Made by a program: the position numbers and the translations under genes | Notes under the pieces: generated by a model | The model's input: only the letters and a program-made list of their open reading frames with translations | Told to the model about the DNA's origin: nothing | Database searches by the model: none | Source: Tachypleus tridentatus | Lineage: Eukaryota > Arthropoda > Merostomata > Xiphosura > Limulidae | DNA: 64,000 bases | Assembly: GCF_004210375.1 (NCBI RefSeq) | Contig: NC_134834.1 | Span: 96,104,170-96,168,169 of the forward strand | Reading direction: 5' to 3' | Shown here: piece by piece, positions 59,202 through 64,000 of the stretch | Layout: each line of letters opens with the position of its first letter | How positions within the stretch are numbered: position 1 is the stretch's first letter

Positions 59202-59819
59202 ACATCTGATAATCGCGATAGGTTCTTCACATTCTTTGTTATTATAGCTGGCTAATAGCAGCTTTATCTGCCCAGTATTACAGGGATAATCTTATCTACA
59301 AGCAGACATACTTCAAATATTAGGTCATTTAGACCTTGCTCTGAAACACACGAACCTTGACTTTGTCTTACAAGATTTTCTGGTGTTTAAACGCTATTTT
59401 AGCTTTTAAGTCACATAGCTGTTTCACAGACTTATAAACGTTCGGCTGATAAATGATATTATGTATTGAAAACCATTTCTTTATCAAACTTTTCGTCTCG
59501 AATAGAGCTCAAATTTAGTCAACTTATATTATGATATTGATGCAATTCTATATAAAGCATGAATTCAGTTGTTATGATATTCGGTTGAAAAGATCGCTAG
59601 ACATGGAGAAGCAAATATTTAAAAATGGTATAACACACGTTTATAACAAACATTTCTATTCTTGTTTGCAATGTTCTGGGCAGAAGCCCTTTTTGTCAGG
59701 CATTATATTAATTGTGTTACATGGAGAAAAAAGAGGCTTAAACAAAATCGTTGAAAGGTTAGAATACACAAAGATTCTAAAATGCATATATAATACGTGA
59801 AACGCGTTAACAAAAACAC
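59202..59819. other. Intergenic, AT-rich
   Basis: An 89-codon open frame at 59531-59800 has no recognisable motif and is not called. Nothing else seen. Confidence 0.45.
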
Positions 59820-59829
59820 CGTTAGAAGG

Positions 59830-60100
59830 TTTGTTTTGAATTTCGCGCAAAGCTACACGAAGACTATCTGCGCTAGCTGTGTCTAATTTAGCAGTGTAAA
59901 AATAGAGGCTAGGCAGCTAGTCATCACCACGCACCGCCAACTCTTGGGTTACTCTTTTACCAACGAATAGTTGGATTGACTGTAACGTTATAACGCCCCC
60001 ACGGCTGAAAGGGCGAACGTGCTTGGTGCGACGGGCATTCGAACCCGCGATTCTCAGATTACTGGTCGAGTGCCCTAAACACCTGGCCATGCTGGGCCAT
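59830..60100 (-). mobile_element. SINE-A, full length, with 10-bp TSD
   Basis: Complete reverse copy. The flanks CGTTAGAAGG (59820-59829) and CGCTAGAAGG (60101-60110) match at 9 of 10 bases. Confidence 0.9.
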
Positions 60101-60120
60101 CGCTAGAAGGAACGATGGAG

Positions 60121-60240
60121 TGTTTGTTTGCTTTGTAATTAAGCACAAAGTTACACAAAGGGCTATCTGTGCTCTGCCCGTCACGGATATCGAAACCCGG
60201 TTTCTAACGGTGTTAGTCAAACCGCTGTGCAGCGGAGGGG
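60121..60240 (-). mobile_element. SINE-C copy
   Basis: On the minus strand: CGCTGCACAGCGGTTTGACT, GAAACCGGGTTTCGATATCC, AGCACAGATAGCCCTTTGTG followed by TAACTTTGTGCTTAATTAC and an A-rich end. Stem bases AGCACA/TGTGCT pair fully. Confidence 0.85.
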
Positions 60241-61362
60241 GGCGATCCTGGAAGTTGAAGTGTTTGGGAAATGGGTGTTCTAGGGTGCCTTTGCACACAA
60301 GTTGGAGATGTTCAGGAAGTCTGTCAGGTGATTTGGGTATAGTTTTCCTAGTATACAGGTATACAGTTGTTTACACTTTGTACAGGGAATCCAATAAATA
60401 ATGCGCAGTAAGGTACAAGTGAATAGGTCTTTCACGTAAAGGTAGAACTGAAGAGAGTCGATAAGTCGGTGATATGATCATATGTAAGACAAAGAGTGTC
60501 TTCACACAGACGACTTCTGTTAGTTTGTGTAAGTGAAGACACTCTAGTTTGAAATATGGAAAATATTAGGTAGTATTTCACATTACTTTCACATTTGTAG
60601 GATGTAGAAATGTCGTTAGATGTGTTGTTGTTCTTTGTTAGTAAGGTAATGTTGCCACGCACAATTCTGCTAATTTGTGTGGTTAAAGGATGATATGTAA
60701 GGACCGAAGACTCTGTCACTATGGTGGCTTGTCGTTGGAGTAGACACAGTCAGCTTGTATTAAAGTGAAAGTGGCATGTTTGGAGTTATCAGGATAATTC
60801 TGATGTCTAAAATAACGAGTCATGTCGTTTATTTTATTCATAAAATCAGCGCTGGAATTTCATCATAATAAATTACTACCAACATATCTGTCCATAAAAA
60901 TAATTTAAAATATTCACCTTTTATTATCTCTATATTTATAGTGTACACTTACTTGTTCATCTATATTCACCAATCTATTTATCATTAGCCCTGTTTGCTT
61001 TGTATTATAAATCTGCTTACAGCGATTAAGGTGTAATAAATTCCAGTAATTATTTACCGGTATGAAAGAAATGTAGCTGCTTAACATGAACAGGAAAAAA
61101 ACAAAAACAACAGCAACCACAACCTGACAGTGAAGTCACAGAACTACGAACAAGAGTTGAACGAACGTATTCACGCGCGTAAAAACTAAACTTTGAAATT
61201 TTTTCTGTACCCTGAATTCAGTTGGTGAGACATTCAGGTGTATTTTGGCAATTAATATCCTAAAAAAAACTTTTTATCTCAACCATGTAAATGACTGTTA
61301 ATATGAATACTGTCCACATGTGAACAGCCAATCTCTGTTTGATTTTAATTAAGCAAAAAGGT
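60241..61362. other. Intergenic
   Basis: The part 60240-60770 is less AT-rich and holds a 95-codon minus-strand open frame (60719-60432) without recognised motifs; it may be a remnant of an unrecognised element. The rest has no feature. Confidence 0.4.
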
Positions 61363-61373
61363 AATTTGACATG

Positions 61374-61646
61374 GGGCCTGGCATGGCCTAGCGCGTTAAG
61401 GCGTGCGCTTCGTAATCTGAAAGTCGCGGGTTCGCGCCCGAGTTGCGCCAAACATGCTCGCCCTCCCAGCCGTGGGGGCGTTATAATGTGACGGTCAATC
61501 CCACTATTCATTGGTAAAAGAGTAGCCCAAGAGTTGGCGGTGGGTAGTGATGACTAGCTGCCTTCCCTCTAGTCTTACACTGCTAAATTAGGAACGGCTA
61601 GCACAGATAGCCCTCGAGTTGCTTTGTGCGAAATTCCAAAACAAAC
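61374..61646 (+). mobile_element. SINE-A, full length, with 11-bp TSD
   Basis: Complete copy; direct repeat AATTTGACATG at 61363-61373 and 61647-61657. Tail stem is GCACA/TGTGC. Confidence 0.94.
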
Positions 61647-61822
61647 AATTTGACATGAATACCCTATTCGTGTTTCTTCAATTACACTTATTGGTTTAAA
61701 CTGGGGAACTTTTGTTATGATCGGAACATTACTAATTACACTAAGTAAACATGCTAATGCTGACAAAGGTTTGACGCACTTTTTGAAGAATGATTTGCAT
61801 ATATTAGTGCTACAGGCGACAC

Positions 61823-62085
61823 GTTTGTTTTTGTTTCGAATTTCGCGCAAAGTTGGACGAGGGCTATCGTTCCTAATTTACCAGTGTAAAACTGGAGGGA
61901 AGGTAGCTAGTCATCACAACCACCGCCAAAGCTTGAGCTACTCTTTTACCAACGAATAGTGGGATTGATTTTCACATTATGACGCCCCCATAACTGAAAG
62001 GGTGACCATTTTGGTGCGATGGGGATTCGAATCCGCGACCCTCGGAATACAAGTCGAGTGTCTTAGCCACCTGGCCATATTTGGT
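61823..62085 (-). mobile_element. SINE-A, full length with internal deletion
   Basis: Reverse copy lacking about 15 bp between GGGCTATC and GTTCCTAATTTA, which removes one side of the tail stem. Confidence 0.88.
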
Positions 62086-62094
62086 AAGAAATAA

Positions 62095-62590
62095 TAAGAA
62101 CCTCATGAACTGAATACTTTAAACAAAGTGGTTGGTGAAATTGTCACACACAAAGAACAAAGAATTTCATACGACAACATGTACTTCTTAATTAGGAACA
62201 TAAAACATACCATTGGATAGTGCTAAGCACCTGCATTCTCAGCGGGACAAGTTGACTAACCGGATAGATTTTTGTTTTTAAATTTTGTAACTTGTATGTA
62301 TGAATGAACACATTTCCATCTCGTACTGTTCTCACTTGGATAAAACAAGTTAAACATGATAATTAACGATTTTTATTGAAACCCAGAATGTGAAGTTTGA
62401 CAACGCAAGCTGGGGGATGTTACAGAACTACGCAACAACGTGCATCATCGCTCTGACGTACAAAGTGGAATAGAAGTTACTGTTTTACACCTAGCAAACA
62501 CTGAAAGCTAAGACAATGACTTGTAACACCTGCTGTAAAATGGGTTTCACTATAATAAATCCTGAAACGATTTAAGTGGAAAAGGAAAGA
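62095..62590. other. Intergenic
   Basis: No recognisable feature between the two SINE copies. Confidence 0.5.
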
Positions 62591-62600
62591 TTGGTTTTTG

Positions 62601-62915
62601 GAATTTCGCGCAAAGCTTCTCGAGAGCCATCTGCGCTAGCCGTCCCTAATTTAGGAGTGTAAGACTAGAGGAAAGGCAACTAGTCATCACCACCCACCGC
62701 CAACTCTTGGGCTACTCTTTTACCAACGAATAGTGGGATTGAGAGTAACATTATAACGTCCCCACGGATGAAATGGCGAACATGTTTGGTGCAACCGCGA
62801 TTCGAACCCGCGACCCTCGAATTACGAGTCGAACGCCTTTACACTCCTAAATTAGGGACGGCTAGCGCAGATGGCTCTCGAGAAGCTTTGCGCGAAATTC
62901 AAAAACAAACAAACA
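62601..62915 (-). mobile_element. SINE-A with perfect 62-bp terminal inverted repeats
   Basis: The left part (62601-62838) is a reverse SINE-A. At its head end, where GGCCATGCCGGGCC should follow, the sequence switches at about 62838 into the tail of a forward SINE-A (62839-62915). 62601-62662 and 62839-62900 are exact reverse complements over 62 bp, including private variants such as ACACTCCTAA and GATGGCTCTCGAGAAGC. Confidence 0.92.
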
Positions 62916-62919
62916 AACA

Positions 62920-63378
62920 AATCTCGACTATTATAGTTTGAGGGTCGGCCGGAAATTTTCAGAAGCCGAAAATGTTTACACCCAGACAGCAACCATATGA
63001 TATGAAACATGTATAGCGACGGGAGCTTCCAGTCCTCCCTATACAAGTGGCGCTCAAACTAACAAGCAAGGCTCGTGCCATTCGTACGATAACTTCATAA
63101 AGCACTGGTATCCCGTGTAGTATCACTCTGAGGGTTCTTATTTCTGAATAAAGAGGTTGATACGTCCAATATTCAATAGTTCATAATAAGGAATATTACA
63201 CTCTCGTTCATTAGCGAATAACTAATTATATACAGATGTATTCTGTTATACTAATGCATATCTACATGTATAGATATCTCCCCCCGCGATTTCGTGATAA
63301 TTTTGTAGGGGGGGGTAACACATGAAAATGATTTTATTCCCTTGAAGTTAAGCATGAAGCGCTGTGCTATTTGAATCT
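62920..63378. other. Intergenic
   Basis: No gene recognised. An eight-base G run lies near 63309-63316. Confidence 0.45.
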
Positions 63379-63379
63379 C

Positions 63380-63510
63380 TGTCTCCCAGTGACACAAAGG
63401 TATGTATGTGGATTTACAACGCTAGAAACTGGGTTTCGATAATCGCGGTGTACAGAGCGCAGATAGCTCCTCGTGTAGCTTAGTGCTTAAGGTCAGAGAA
63501 ACAAACAAAC
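63380..63510 (+). mobile_element. SINE-C, full length
   Basis: TCTCCCAGTGACACAAAGGT, then GATTTACAACGCTAGAAACT, GGGTTTCGATAATC, tail AGCGCAGATAGCTCCTCGTG followed by TAGCTTAGTGCTTAA and (CAAA). The tail is intermediate between families C and A. Confidence 0.85.
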
Positions 63511-63654
63511 TGTAAAAACGGAAGTAACAAATGACCTATTATGCATTTCCGGTTCCTACTTATAACTTTTTTCACGCACAATTATATAAGAACGAAACAC
63601 ATTTTCAGTTTAAGAGACAATAATGCTGAAGTTTTTAAACCGTATCTTATTCAT

Positions 63655-64000
63655 TTACTTACTACGTAATTTGTAAGAAGGAATTAGATAACAGTGAATA
63701 TCAGATTAAAAAATTACTTACTTACTATGTAATTTGTAAGAAGGAATTAGATAACAGTGAATATCAGATTAAAACTTAATTACTTACTGTGTAACTTGTA
63801 AGAAGGAATTAGATAAAAGTGAATATCAGATTAAAAATTAATTACTCACTATGTAATTTGTAAGAAGGAATTAGATAACAGTGAATATAAGATTAAAAAT
63901 TAATTACTCACTATGTAATTTGTAAGAAGGAATTAGATAACAGTGAATATAAGATTAAAAAATTAATTACTCACTATGTAATTTGTAAGAAGGAATTAGA
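63655..64000 (+). repeat. Tandem repeat of 62-63 bp units, at least six copies, runs past the window
   Basis: The unit contains GTAATTTGTAAGAAGGAATT and AGATAACAGTGAATATCAGA. The GTAA anchor occurs at 63666, 63729, 63791, 63853, 63915 and 63978. Copies differ by only a few bases. The array is cut by the window edge. Confidence 0.95.

Noticed and set aside
60432..60719. 95-residue minus-strand frame as a gene
   Set aside because: No recognisable motif; the region may be an old element but I could not name it.

Overview
This is a window of animal nuclear DNA, AT-rich, with long gene-poor stretches and many interspersed repeats. It is most likely from an arthropod and probably a horseshoe crab (Xiphosura). 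That placement is inference: it rests on the tRNA-derived SINE families and jockey-like LINEs, which I associate with that group, and on an intron-containing Myc gene. No bacterial operon, CRISPR array or phage module is present.

Host genes. The only gene that looks intact is a Myc-family transcription factor on the minus strand. It has two coding exons (41901-41208 and 38088-37535) and a 3.1 kb intron, giving a predicted 415 aa protein with Myc box I, Myc box II, the conserved acidic patch at the exon junction and a C-terminal bHLH. Helix 1 is one residue short and the leucine zipper is poor, so it reads as a divergent Myc paralog. A second host locus, 14974-16086 (perhaps to 17345), is a decayed but still exon/intron-structured copy of the RNF146 (Iduna) RING-WWE ubiquitin ligase.

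Mobile elements. From left to right: a complete but inactivated hAT element with 8-bp target duplications (2040-4385); a degenerate jockey-like LINE (5395-9185); a nearly complete second jockey-like LINE with overlapping ORF1 and ORF2 (about 9440-14020); a broken, internally inverted Penelope-like element (14050-14700); an internally deleted LINE of the first family with its 3' end (19560-21860); a Ty3/Gypsy pol remnant with integrase upstream of reverse transcriptase and a 73-bp minisatellite inside it (33520-30860, minus); a short RT fragment (34180-34640); and a mariner element (51796-53365) whose right inverted repeat was hit by a SINE. More than 30 SINE copies of three tRNA-like families (called A, B and C here) are scattered through the window, many with clear target-site duplications.

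Most interesting pattern. All three SINE families and the 3' end of the first LINE family end in what appears to be the same small hairpin. The stem bases differ between families and between copies but change together so that pairing is mostly kept. This suggests a shared recognition structure for retrotransposition. Other notable items are a SINE copy with perfect 62-bp terminal inverted repeats carrying private mutations, an exact 73-bp copy of the Myc start region upstream of the gene, and a 2.4 kb near-identical repeat on both sides of a 500-N gap that is probably an assembly artefact.
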